Shown here: piece after piece, positions 42,334 through 51,022 of the stretch
Numbering within the stretch: the stretch's first letter is position 1
Layout: every line of letters begins with the position of its first letter
Position numbers and translations under genes: made by a program
The notes under the pieces: model-generated
The model's database searches: none
Told to the model about the DNA's origin: nothing
What the model saw: the letters and a program-made list of their open reading frames with translations, nothing else
Assembly: GCA_963748985.1 (NCBI GenBank)
Contig: CAVVKQ010000026.1
Span: forward strand, 1-64,000
Source: RPQJ01 sp963748985
GTDB taxonomy: Bacteria > Pseudomonadota > Gammaproteobacteria > Steroidobacterales > Steroidobacteraceae
Length of the DNA stretch: 64,000 bases
Direction: 5' to 3'

Positions 42334-43412
42334 GCGTCCCAGGCGCGGTCACGAACGATCTCGATGCGGCTCGAGCCGGGCAGTGTCTCGACGAAGCCGC
42401 TGCCCATGACCTGCGAGGGCGTGCGATGACCGGGCTCGGCGGGTTTGCCGTCGAGCAGGTGCCGGGCAATCGCCAGCGATGCATGCACGGTGACGTCGTA
42501 GCCATTCGCGACGCGAACTCGCGCCGTCACCCGGTCGCCGCTCGGCGCCTGGGCTTCGCCCCACACCAGCATCGTGCTTGCCGCACGCGCAGCCGCATCC
42601 GGCCCCGCGGGACCCGTGGCGACCATGCGTTTCAGCAGTCCCTGCAGCGGACCAAACCGCAGCAACCCACCGAAAGTGTTCAGGCGCTTCAGTCTGGCGA
42701 TGCTGGCGGCGGGCATCGCGATGTAGCACTCGATGTTGCCGATGCCGGTCGTCCAGTAGGCGGTGCTCACGTCGCCCCACGGTATCGTCACTGCCGTGAG
42801 CGTGCCTTCGCCGAAATCGATGTCGCGCTCGCGGAAAGCATGGGCCACCGGCGTGATGCGCCCGCTACTCCGGATGCGTCCGCCGCGCGCAAGGTTCTCG
42901 ATGCTGGTCTTGAGCGTGCCTCGACTCGGCCGGCCGCTCGAGGCGAAACCCAGCGACAGGTAGGTCGCGTCGGGCAAATCCTGGTGCAGACGCGCCGCAA
43001 CGCAATCGGTTGGAACCACGTCGAAGCCCGTGGCCGGGCACAACACGACGCCCGCCTGCCGCGCCGCCGGATCACGCTCATGCGCGGCTTCGAGCACGTC
43101 GATTTCACCGGTGATGTCGAGGTAATGACTGCGCTGGCGGAGGCACGCTGCAACCATCGGCGCCGATGTGGCGGAGAACGGTCCCGCGCAATGCAGCGTC
43201 ACGGTCGCACCTAGCAGCGCGCGATCGAGTGCACCGGGATCCTCGAGCGACGCAATGCGGTAGTCGCAACCGAGTTCCCGCGCTAAACCAGCGACCGCCG
43301 CCTCGTTGCGGCCGGCCAGCACGGGATGGAGTCCGCGGCGAACCGCTTCGCGCGCAATCAATTCGCCCGTGTATCCCGTGGCGCCGTAGATGACCAGCCG
43401 CGCCATGCTCAT
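42330..43412 (-). CDS. Saccharopine dehydrogenase/trans-acting enoyl reductase-like protein
   Basis: A 360-aa Rossmann-fold protein, LVIYGATGYTGELIAREAVR at the N-terminus. Mid-sequence it has LHCAGPFSATSAPMVAACLR and HYLDITGEIDVLEAAHERD, typical of the saccharopine dehydrogenase-like oxidoreductase group that includes mycobacterial enoyl reductases. The usual substrate is unknown outside mycobacteria. It is in the middle of the operon and overlaps both neighbours by four bases. Confidence 0.88.
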   Translation of the reverse strand: MSMARLVIYGATGYTGELIAREAVRRGLHPVLAGRNEAAVAGLARELGCDYRIASLEDPGALDRALLGATVTLHCAGPFSATSAPMVAACLRQRSHYLDITGEIDVLEAAHERDPAARQAGVVLCPATGFDVVPTDCVAARLHQDLPDATYLSLGFASSGRPSRGTLKTSIENLARGGRIRSSGRITPVAHAFRERDIDFGEGTLTAVTIPWGDVSTAYWTTGIGNIECYIAMPAASIARLKRLNTFGGLLRFGPLQGLLKRMVATGPAGPDAAARAASTMLVWGEAQAPSGDRVTARVRVANGYDVTVHASLAIARHLLDGKPAEPGHRTPSQVMGSGFVETLPGSSRIEIVRDRAWDA

Positions 43413-44905
43413 GAGGCCGGCAGGACGTGGAATTCGACTCTATTGTTCTGGGCCGCGACCGTGTTCCAGCCGCCGGCCGTGGTCTTTTCTTCCTGCTCGG
43501 GATACGCGAGCGGCTGGCTGCGCCCGCCGTTGACGACTTCGATCTGGAGGTTGCCACCGGTGCGCCGGCGCAAGGTCGCGGCAAAATTGGCGAAGTCGAC
43601 TGACTGCCGCTGCGCCACCGACAGCGAGTCGTCGAAGGGATTCCCCACGAGATCGCACTTGGTCGCTGGCAAGTCGACGTCTGCCAGCGAGAAGCCGTCG
43701 TTCGCATTGCCGCCCAGGCAGAAGTCGCCCACGTAGGACTCGACGCGGATGCGGCCCTTGAACTGCTGCGTTTCGAGCATCGAGGCCAGCCCGCGCAAGC
43801 GCTCGAGGCGACTGCCCGCCAGCGGGGTCTCGCCATAAGGCACGTACTCGGTCGCAATCGGGGCCGCGGTCGGTCCACCGATGCCTCCGCCCGCCGGCGA
43901 GGCCGCCAGCGGAGCATTGCTCGCGACGGTGGCACTCGCCGCAGCGGTCGCAATCGTCGCTGCCGCTTTCGCCCGTTCGACCGCGGCCTGCGAGTCGGCG
44001 AGTTCACGCATGAGCGCCGCGTTGGACACGTTCGCCTGCCACGCCACGTAGCCGAGCACCGCAGCGGGTACGGCCGCGAAGAGGGCGGTGACCACGACCG
44101 GCCACCACTGGCGGCGCGGTGGTTGTGGCGTGAGCGATTCGAAAGTGGGTGCCGGCGGAATCTTGCCGATGCTCTCCTTCATCTCGCTGGTCAGCCGGCG
44201 CGCGAACGCCTCGAACGTGGCGAGCAGGAACCGACGCTGCTCGGTCAGCTGTTCCCGCACCAGATGCTGGACGGAGTTCCGCAGACCCGCCTGAAGTTCG
44301 GACGCAAGCGCCGGCGTGAAGGCCATCGAAGCCGGCGAAGGCGCCAGCGGTGCCGCCGTCAGCGCCGGCCGGGTCCCCGTGGTCGACAGCGCTTCGACCG
44401 CCTGGGTGTCATCAGGGTTCGCAGCCGCCAGCGCCGCAGCCATGGCCGCCTCGTCAGGCGACCTTTCGGCTGCCATCGCCGCAGCAGCCGCCGGCCCCGG
44501 GAACAGTGCCTGGCGTTGAGTCCGTCGATCCGGCAGCAGGTGGAGCTGGTACAGGATCCGTGACACGTCGACAGGCCGCACCGTCTTCGGCAGCACGCCG
44601 ACCGCGCCGAGGGCACGCGCCTGGCTGACGTACAGCTCGCCTTCCTGCGAGGTGTACATCATGAGGGGGATCGTCGCGGTCAGCGGGTCGGCCTTGATCG
44701 TCTGCACGGCCTGGAACCCATCCATGCCCGGCATCAGGTGATCCATGAAGATCACGTCGGGTCGGCTCCGCTGCAGGTATTCAAGCGCCTGCTCGGCCGA
44801 TTCCGCCGTATCCACGGTCATGCCTTGCTGTTCGAGCATCCGGCTCAGGATGACTCTGGCCGATCGTGAATCGTCCACGATCAGGGCGCGCTTGCCCGTC
44901 GTCAT
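43409..44905 (-). CDS. Membrane-anchored response regulator
   Basis: A 498-aa protein of unusual design. Residues 5-125 are a CheY-like receiver: DD in LIVDDSRSARVIL, phosphoacceptor Asp55 in FMDHLMPGMDGF, and Lys106 in LPKTVRPVD. A long Ala-rich linker and a helical segment (QHLVREQLTEQRRFLLATFE, about 213-232) follow. One membrane helix (WWPVVVTALFAAVPAAVLGYV) lies at about 267-288. The C-terminal 200 residues would be periplasmic and hold coiled coil plus a domain ending NRVEFHVLPAS. Most response regulators are soluble. The first gene of an operon; no kinase is adjacent. Confidence 0.8.
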   Translation of the reverse strand: MTTGKRALIVDDSRSARVILSRMLEQQGMTVDTAESAEQALEYLQRSRPDVIFMDHLMPGMDGFQAVQTIKADPLTATIPLMMYTSQEGELYVSQARALGAVGVLPKTVRPVDVSRILYQLHLLPDRRTQRQALFPGPAAAAAMAAERSPDEAAMAAALAAANPDDTQAVEALSTTGTRPALTAAPLAPSPASMAFTPALASELQAGLRNSVQHLVREQLTEQRRFLLATFEAFARRLTSEMKESIGKIPPAPTFESLTPQPPRRQWWPVVVTALFAAVPAAVLGYVAWQANVSNAALMRELADSQAAVERAKAAATIATAAASATVASNAPLAASPAGGGIGGPTAAPIATEYVPYGETPLAGSRLERLRGLASMLETQQFKGRIRVESYVGDFCLGGNANDGFSLADVDLPATKCDLVGNPFDDSLSVAQRQSVDFANFAATLRRRTGGNLQIEVVNGGRSQPLAYPEQEEKTTAGGWNTVAAQNNRVEFHVLPAS

Positions 44906-45071
44906 GTAATCCCTGGGTCCTTCTGGAGGCACCTGACAGGTGCCGCGTGTACCGGCTTTCTACCTTGAAAGAGGCACAAAGCCAATCCCGGCAAGTGGAA
45001 GTGGTACCGCTTGACTCCGGGCGTATGCTTTGCCCATCGACTGAGTCAAATAAGCAACGGAGGCATCCAAC

Positions 45072-47123
45072 ATGCCCTACACAACCCAGGACATTCGTAA
45101 TATCGCCCTCGTGGGCCAGGCCGGCGCGGGCAAGACGCTGCTGGCCGAAGCCTTGCTCGCGCAGTCCGGTGCAATCCGGTCCAAGGGGTCGCTCGCCCGT
45201 GGCACGACGGTCTGCGACTTCGATCCGCAGGAGAAAGCCCTGCTCCACTCCCTTGACGCCGCCATCTGCGGCTTCGAGACGCAGGGCCGTCGCGTCAACA
45301 TGATCGACACGCCGGGATACCCCGACTTTCTCGGTCGCACGCTGAGCGCGCTCGAGGCGGTGGAAACGGCGGTGGTCGTCGTGAGCGCCGTCAACGGCAT
45401 CGAGCCGATGACCCAGCGCATGATGGATTTCGCCCGGACGAGGGGCCTGTGCCGGCTCATCGTCGTCAACAAGATCGACGCGCGCGACGCGCGTACCGAA
45501 CACGTGCTGATGGAACTGCGTGAAGCTTTCGGCAAGAGCTGCCTGCCGCTGAACCTGCCGGCGGAAGGCGGCGCGTCGGTCGTCGATTGCTTCTTCCAGT
45601 CGCAGGGCAAGGCGGCTGACTTCTCATCGGTCGCTGCCGCGCACACCGAAATCATCGACCAGGTGGTCGAAGTCGACGAAAAACTGATGGCGCTCTACCT
45701 GGAACAGGGTGAGGAGCTGCTGAATCCCGAGCAGCTGCACGACCCGTTCGAGCAAGCACTGCGTGAAGACCACCTGATTCCGATCTGCTTCTGCTCCGCC
45801 GAAACCGGCGCGGGCATCCCCGAACTGCTGGCCGTGCTGGCGCGACTCGCGCCGAACCCGGCCGAGGGCAATCCGCCGCCATTCCTGAAAGGCGATGGCG
45901 ATGCGGCCGAGCGCGTGGCTGTGAGCCCCGATCCGGCGCAGCACGTCATCGCGCACGTGTTCAAGGTCACGATCGATCCTTTCGTCGGCAAGATGGGAAT
46001 CTTCCGCGTGCACCAGGGCACCGTGCGGCCCGGCGCGCAGCTACTGGTGGGTGACGCACGCAAGCCGATCAAGCTCGCGCATCTCTACCAGCTGCAGGGC
46101 AAGGAACATGTCGAGATAACCCAGGCCATTCCTGGTGACATCTGTGCGGTACCCAAGATCGACGAGATTCATTTCGACGCCGTGCTGCACGACTCGCACG
46201 ACGAAGACAACCATCACCTGAAATCCGTGACTTTCCCGCCCGCAATGCTCGGACTCGCAATCCGCTCCGAAAAGCGCGGCGACGAGCAGAAGCTGTCCGA
46301 AGGCCTGCACCGTCTCATGTCCGAGGACCCGTGCGTGCGTGTCGAACATCACGTCGCGCAGAACGAGACCGTGCTGTACGGCCTCGGCGACCTGCATCTG
46401 CGCGTGATGCTGCAGCGGCTGACTGAACGTTACGGTGTGTCGGTCAAGACGAGTCCGCCCGCGGTGCCGTACCGCGAGACGATCACACGTCCGGCCGAAG
46501 GCCACTGCCGGCACAAGAAGCAGACGGGGGGCGCCGGCCAGTTTGGCGAGGTGTACCTGCGTATCGAGCCGCTCGAACGCGGCGCAGGCTTCGAGTTCGT
46601 CGACGACGTCGTGGGCGGAGCGATCCCCGGCCAGTTCATCCCCGCGGTCGAGAAAGGCGTGCGCCAGGTGCTGACCGAAGGCGCGATCGCCGGGTTTACG
46701 CTGCAGGACATCCGCGTGAGCGTGTACGACGGCAAGCATCACGCGGTGGACTCGAAGGAAGTCGCGTTCGTGTCGGCGGGCCGCAAGGCTTTCGTCGAGG
46801 CAATCAAGCAGGCGGCGCCGATCGTGCTCGAGCCGATCGTCCGCATCGTCATCAGGTGCCCGAGCGCGTCGATCGGCGACGTCAGCAGCGACCTGGCGAC
46901 GCGACGCGCGCGCATCAACGGACAGGACACGCTGCAGGGTGGACGATCGGAAATCGCGGCGCTCGTTCCGCTCGGCGAACTGCAGGATTACCTGTCGCGC
47001 CTGAAGGCGCTGACCGGCGGCGAAGGCACGTACACGATGGACCTGAGTCACTACGATCCGGTGCCGGCGCGGAAGCAGCAGGAACTGTTGTCGGCGTTCA
47101 AGCCGCAGGAAGGCGCGGACTGA
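45072..47123 (+). CDS. fusA2: Elongation factor G paralogue (EF-G type II)
   Basis: A 683-aa translational GTPase. The G domain has a divergent P-loop, VGQAGAGKTLLAEALL (canonical AHIDAGKT), DTPGYPDF (canonical DTPGHVDF) and NKID. Domain II starts about residue 300; domain IV has GHCRHKKQTGGAGQFGEV and its tip segment (GKHHAVDSKEVAFVSAGRKA); domain V ends in TGGEGTYTMDLSHYDPVP. The missing catalytic His in DTPG-Y-P is notable because His in this position drives GTP hydrolysis. Such paralogues are thought to act in recycling or stress, and the gene is not linked to str operon genes here. Confidence 0.88.
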   Translation: MPYTTQDIRNIALVGQAGAGKTLLAEALLAQSGAIRSKGSLARGTTVCDFDPQEKALLHSLDAAICGFETQGRRVNMIDTPGYPDFLGRTLSALEAVETAVVVVSAVNGIEPMTQRMMDFARTRGLCRLIVVNKIDARDARTEHVLMELREAFGKSCLPLNLPAEGGASVVDCFFQSQGKAADFSSVAAAHTEIIDQVVEVDEKLMALYLEQGEELLNPEQLHDPFEQALREDHLIPICFCSAETGAGIPELLAVLARLAPNPAEGNPPPFLKGDGDAAERVAVSPDPAQHVIAHVFKVTIDPFVGKMGIFRVHQGTVRPGAQLLVGDARKPIKLAHLYQLQGKEHVEITQAIPGDICAVPKIDEIHFDAVLHDSHDEDNHHLKSVTFPPAMLGLAIRSEKRGDEQKLSEGLHRLMSEDPCVRVEHHVAQNETVLYGLGDLHLRVMLQRLTERYGVSVKTSPPAVPYRETITRPAEGHCRHKKQTGGAGQFGEVYLRIEPLERGAGFEFVDDVVGGAIPGQFIPAVEKGVRQVLTEGAIAGFTLQDIRVSVYDGKHHAVDSKEVAFVSAGRKAFVEAIKQAAPIVLEPIVRIVIRCPSASIGDVSSDLATRRARINGQDTLQGGRSEIAALVPLGELQDYLSRLKALTGGEGTYTMDLSHYDPVPARKQQELLSAFKPQEGAD

Positions 47124-47145
47124 CCGACTCATTGGAGCGGCGACC

Positions 47146-47988
47146 TTGTACGCCTTCGTGCATATCGACAAGACCGCCGGACGTACAGTCCGTGCGGTGC
47201 TGCGCCGTTCGTTCGGCGCCGGGCACTGTGAGATCCGCACGCCCTACGCGCGCCGCAGCATCGACCGCCATGACCGCTCCGTGTACGTGACCGGCGACGA
47301 GCTGCGCCGGGTGCAGCGCATCTACCGCCACCTGCGCGGAATCGCCGGGCACAATGTCAAACCGTACTCGGACCTGGCCACGGCCTGTCCGCAGGTGCGT
47401 TACTTCACGGTTCTACGCGATCCCGTGGCGCGCTACCTTTCGCACTTCAAGAACAGGGCTCACGCCTATGACCGCGCCGACTTCGAGCAATGGGCGGGGC
47501 AGGAATCCATGCGCAACTTCCAGACCAGGACGCTGGCCGGCGAGGCCAACCTGAATAAGGCCATCGATCTGATGGGGCAGCGCGTCGGCTTCGTCGGTCT
47601 GACCGAAGCCATTGACGAAACGCTGCTGATGCTCGGCCAGTGGCTCCGCGATCCGGACTTCCGCCCGGAGTACCGACCGGTCAATCGTCTCGCCGACAAG
47701 GAGCGTGCCCGCGACGCGGCGCGCGCGCAGGCCGACCTGAGCTACCTCGACACGCCCGAGGTGCGTGACCGCCTGATGGAGCTCAACACGCTGGACCAGG
47801 AGTTATACGACTTCGCGGTGCGCGAACACTTCGCCCGGCAGCGACAGACCTACACCGGCGACCTCGCAGCGGACGTGGCTGCGCTGCGCCAGCGCAACCA
47901 GCAGGTCGCCGACTGGCGCGAGCCGCTGTCGGGCCGCCTGCTGCGCAACTGGGTGTACAAGCCGGCGCTGGTGCTTCGCCTCGCTTGA
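47146..47988 (+). CDS. Sulfotransferase family 2 protein
   Basis: A 280-aa protein. The N-terminal MYAFVHIDKTAGRTVRAVL is the PAPS-binding 5'-PSB loop of the Sulfotransfer_2 family; FTVLRDPVARYLSHFKNRAH is the 3'-PB segment. It would move sulfate from PAPS to a polysaccharide or lipid. It starts at TTG with GGAGCGG upstream. It lies 22 nt after the EF-G paralogue but belongs by function with the accessory glycan genes that follow. Confidence 0.82.
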   Translation: MYAFVHIDKTAGRTVRAVLRRSFGAGHCEIRTPYARRSIDRHDRSVYVTGDELRRVQRIYRHLRGIAGHNVKPYSDLATACPQVRYFTVLRDPVARYLSHFKNRAHAYDRADFEQWAGQESMRNFQTRTLAGEANLNKAIDLMGQRVGFVGLTEAIDETLLMLGQWLRDPDFRPEYRPVNRLADKERARDAARAQADLSYLDTPEVRDRLMELNTLDQELYDFAVREHFARQRQTYTGDLAADVAALRQRNQQVADWREPLSGRLLRNWVYKPALVLRLA

Positions 47989-48024
47989 AAGGGATCACGT
48001 ACTCGCGCCCGTGTCGGCAGCTGG

Positions 48025-48159
48025 CGCGGCGAGATCCAGACGCCGGTGCAGCTCGCGGACCAGCAGGACTACCTGCCGCGCCGCAAGAAACTCCCGGGCG
48101 GCGAAGGTACGTATACTCATGAGATGGAATCATTACAGTTTGGCGCCGACGTTCCATGA
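48025..48159 (+). pseudogene. Relic of an EF-G C-terminus
   Basis: In frame, 45 codons read RGEIQTPVQLADQQDYLPRR, then KKLPGGEGTYTHEMESLQ, ending in a stop at 48157-48159. This aligns without gaps to the end of the intact EF-G paralogue 1 kb upstream (ELQDYLSRLKALTGGEGTYT and the following DLSHYDPVP region). No start codon or upstream domain is preserved. It is a decayed fragment of a second EF-G copy, or the tail left when the sulfotransferase gene was inserted. Confidence 0.75.
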
Positions 48160-48540
48160 GCAGGAACTCTGCATCGATGCGGCCGGATGGATCGGACTGG
48201 ACCCGGGACATGGGTTGCAAACGGACGCAGTTGCGGCAGCGCGCAACCTCTCCTGAGTAGATCGGCACTTACTCAAGCCTGAAGCGCCACAGATGTCCAT
48301 GTGCACGCACGTTTTCGCGAGCCAGAACGCCAACCCGCTTTCGCTAGTGCGCTCAGCAGACGGCCCGTGGCGTGCGTCAGCGGCGTTACCATCGGCACCG
48401 GCAAGCGTTGTCCGGCCTTGCAGTGCGCTCCCGTGCGCACGCTTTGAACCGGTGAGTAGATTGAAACTCGGCATTGCGATCAGCGACTGGCACTTAAGGA
48501 AGAACGATATGCGACCCGGAAGCCAGCACCGGCGCCCGTT
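48160..48540. other. Gap without a recognisable gene
   Basis: About 380 bp between the EF-G relic and the next sulfotransferase stop. Short ORFs exist in both directions but none has a ribosome-binding site or familiar sequence. Base composition is more mixed than in the flanking genes, which suits remnant DNA. Confidence 0.5.
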
Positions 48541-49584
48541 TTAAGCTGGATCCGGCTCATGGAAGGCCAGTTTTCGAGCCTCCCGCTTCCGCAAAAGGTC
48601 GAGATTGCGCGCTTCCCAATCACGGAAAGCGACCTCGGCCTTTGCCTGATCGTCCGCCGCCCATAACGTCGGCGGCAAGTCGCGCCAGACTGGCATCGAG
48701 AGGAACGGCAAGTCCCACGAGGTGCGATGCCGCGCAATGAAATTCGAGAACGTGATCGCGTCAGCCCACAAAGTGGTCGGTTCGGGTTCCGAGAAGGGCT
48801 CGTCGCGGGCAGCGCGAACTGCGAAGAGCACGCGCCGGAAGTAGTCTCGGCGTGACCGACCCTCCGGCTCGGCAGCCAGCCAGAGCGTCGCCTTGTTTCC
48901 CGGGGAATTACGCACGGCGGCTTGGACAGGTGGTGGAAGATCCCTGGCGCCGAGTTGCGCAGCGAAGTCCGCTTGGAGACCGCGCCGACGAGCGGCGTCG
49001 TAGTCTCGCACCACGACACAGCCAAAAGCATCCCTCAGCGCGTCGATGTGATCGGAATAATCATAGTACTGTGCCGTTGCTGTGACGAAGGTCTTGAAAT
49101 CCCGCTCGCTGCCCGTCAGCAGTCGTCGCACGATATGCTCCTTGTAGACGGAAGCGGCGAATTCATCCGGCTGCCTGAAGTACACCACGGGCTGCACCCG
49201 AAGCCCATCGAGCCATTCGGCGAGCCGCCGCAGATAGGCGCGGTGTGCAAGGAACCAGCCTTGCGTGTCGCCAGGAGCCACCTTACCGACGACGTGCCTG
49301 TATATCGGCTCCGCACTGAGGACCGTAACCCGGAACCGAGTCCGGGCCTGGTCGATCCATGCTCGGTACCGCCGCAACCTTACGCGATCGATGACCGAGA
49401 ACCTTGCGATGGCCTGAGCCACCTTGTGGTGCCCGTCCATTTCCTTCCACAGTCCAGGCCGCAGCGACGGGTATAGAATGCCCTGCGCCGCGAGATCGGC
49501 GCGGCACTGGCTCATATGGGCCTGGATCGCCGTCGTGCCAGTTTTGTGCGTGCCGACGTGGAGCACCAGTTCGTGCCCTGGCAA
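48541..49584 (-). CDS. Sulfotransferase-like P-loop protein
   Basis: A 347-aa protein. The N-terminus ELVLHVGTHKTGTTAIQAHM is the PAPS-binding loop found in bacterial sulfotransferases. FRQPDEFAASVYKEHIVR around residue 140 and YYDYSDHIDALRDAFG downstream fit the same family. Together with the other sulfotransferase and the glycosyltransferase, it suggests modification of a surface polysaccharide. It is divergent from the glycosyltransferase gene. Confidence 0.8.
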   Translation of the reverse strand: MPGHELVLHVGTHKTGTTAIQAHMSQCRADLAAQGILYPSLRPGLWKEMDGHHKVAQAIARFSVIDRVRLRRYRAWIDQARTRFRVTVLSAEPIYRHVVGKVAPGDTQGWFLAHRAYLRRLAEWLDGLRVQPVVYFRQPDEFAASVYKEHIVRRLLTGSERDFKTFVTATAQYYDYSDHIDALRDAFGCVVVRDYDAARRRGLQADFAAQLGARDLPPPVQAAVRNSPGNKATLWLAAEPEGRSRRDYFRRVLFAVRAARDEPFSEPEPTTLWADAITFSNFIARHRTSWDLPFLSMPVWRDLPPTLWAADDQAKAEVAFRDWEARNLDLLRKREARKLAFHEPDPA

Positions 49585-49749
49585 GGCTTCGTTACCTCAA
49601 TTTGAATCTTCGTAGTCTACAAGGGAGAAGAGTGATTCGGGTGATCCCGCAGTGGTTGGCAGCAGTCGGGTTGCTTCGCACCCCTGCCGGCATTGCAGCA
49701 AGATTCGACGCGACTCGACCATCAGCCTTCCGGTCCAGGAGAGAACCGA

Positions 49750-50997
49750 TTGGTCATTGAAGACAGCCTGAAGCAGCCTCATGTGGTGCTGCGCCGAGGA
49801 CGCATCGTCGTCATCACTCGAAGTTTCCCGAGGCTCTCAGAGACGTTTGTCATTGATCACGTGCGCGCACTCATCCAGGCCGGTCACGAGGTCATCGTGG
49901 TCGCGCGTCGAGTGGACGCCGCGTCGGTGGCAGACCAGTTCGGCAACAGTCTGCAGACCGTGCAGTTGCCGCCTTGGACTGCGTTCGGTACGCCGTCACT
50001 CCTTGTGGGCGCGCGCCGTGCAGCTGCCTGGATGCGACGCCACCCGACGCTCCTGTCGCGACGGATCGCATGGAAGCGGGCCTTCTATGCCCAACGACTC
50101 AAGGACCTGCTGGTACGGTTAAAGCCCGACTTGGTACACGCGCATTTTGGCACCAACGGCATCGATGCCGGGATCGCCCTCGAGGGCGAATCGACTCCGC
50201 TGGTGTGCAACTTTCATGGCTTCGACGCGACCTCGTTTCCGCTCGAGCACGGCTGGGCTCTCTACCGTGCGACGCTCCAGCAAGCGACACTCGTGGCTCA
50301 CAGCAATTTCATGGAAGCCCTGCTGGTGGATCACGGCCTCTCGCGGCCGACGCGTATCGTCATGGGAGTGGACAGGTCGATTTTCAAGTCTCGGCCGCGA
50401 CCTGAACAGTGGACTGCGCCACTTCGACTGATTTCTGTCGGCCGCCTGGACAGGAAAAAGGGGCATGACCTGGCAATTGACGTGCTCGCGCGACTGCGGC
50501 AGCTCGCTCCGGCACTGGATGCCCGCCTGCGGATCGTCGGCGCGGGACCCGAGGCGGCGCAACTGCGGAAACTGGCTCGCACGCTTGGCGTCGACGAATC
50601 GATCCACGGACCGGAGCCCGCGAGCCACGGCGAAGTCGCCGCGGCACTGGGCGAATCGGACATCGCTCTGGTACCGTCGAGAGTGATGCCGGACGGATGG
50701 CAGGAATCCTTCTGCCGGGTTGCCATCGAGGCCATGGCGTGCGGACTGCCCGTCGTGGCGACACCGACTGGAGGTTTGCCAGACACGGTGGGCAGCGGAG
50801 GAACCGTGGCTCGGCGCGCGGATGCAGAGGCTCTCACCGAGGCGCTGCTCACGACGATCCGGCAAAGTGGTCCAGCCGAGTGGGCGCGCCGAGTCAGGAC
50901 AGCGTCAGAAATCTACGATATTTCCTTGATGGACAGCGGATATCTCGAGTTGACCGGGCGTCTGCTGCAATCGTTGCCTGAGCCTCGGCGCGACTGA
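49750..50997 (+). CDS. Glycosyltransferase family 4
   Basis: A 415-aa GT-B enzyme. The N-terminal acceptor domain has ITRSFPRLSETFVIDHVRAL and DLVHAHFGTNGIDAGIAL. The donor domain has LISVGRLDRKKGHDLAIDVL, the E-x7-E element in SFCRVAIEAMACGLPVVATP, and a C-terminal helix. Family GT4 adds sugars with retention of configuration, commonly in LPS, capsule or exopolysaccharide. The start is placed at TTG 49750, which has AGGAGAG at 7 nt; TTG 49693 has no such site. Confidence 0.85.
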   Translation: MVIEDSLKQPHVVLRRGRIVVITRSFPRLSETFVIDHVRALIQAGHEVIVVARRVDAASVADQFGNSLQTVQLPPWTAFGTPSLLVGARRAAAWMRRHPTLLSRRIAWKRAFYAQRLKDLLVRLKPDLVHAHFGTNGIDAGIALEGESTPLVCNFHGFDATSFPLEHGWALYRATLQQATLVAHSNFMEALLVDHGLSRPTRIVMGVDRSIFKSRPRPEQWTAPLRLISVGRLDRKKGHDLAIDVLARLRQLAPALDARLRIVGAGPEAAQLRKLARTLGVDESIHGPEPASHGEVAAALGESDIALVPSRVMPDGWQESFCRVAIEAMACGLPVVATPTGGLPDTVGSGGTVARRADAEALTEALLTTIRQSGPAEWARRVRTASEIYDISLMDSGYLELTGRLLQSLPEPRRD

Positions 50998-51022
50998 GCC
51001 CCTGCCAGCGGCCCTGAAACCG

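Noticed and set aside
48133..48474. Minus-strand 113-codon ORF in the gap after the EF-G relic
   Set aside because: No ribosome-binding site, no family similarity, and the region looks like remnant DNA.
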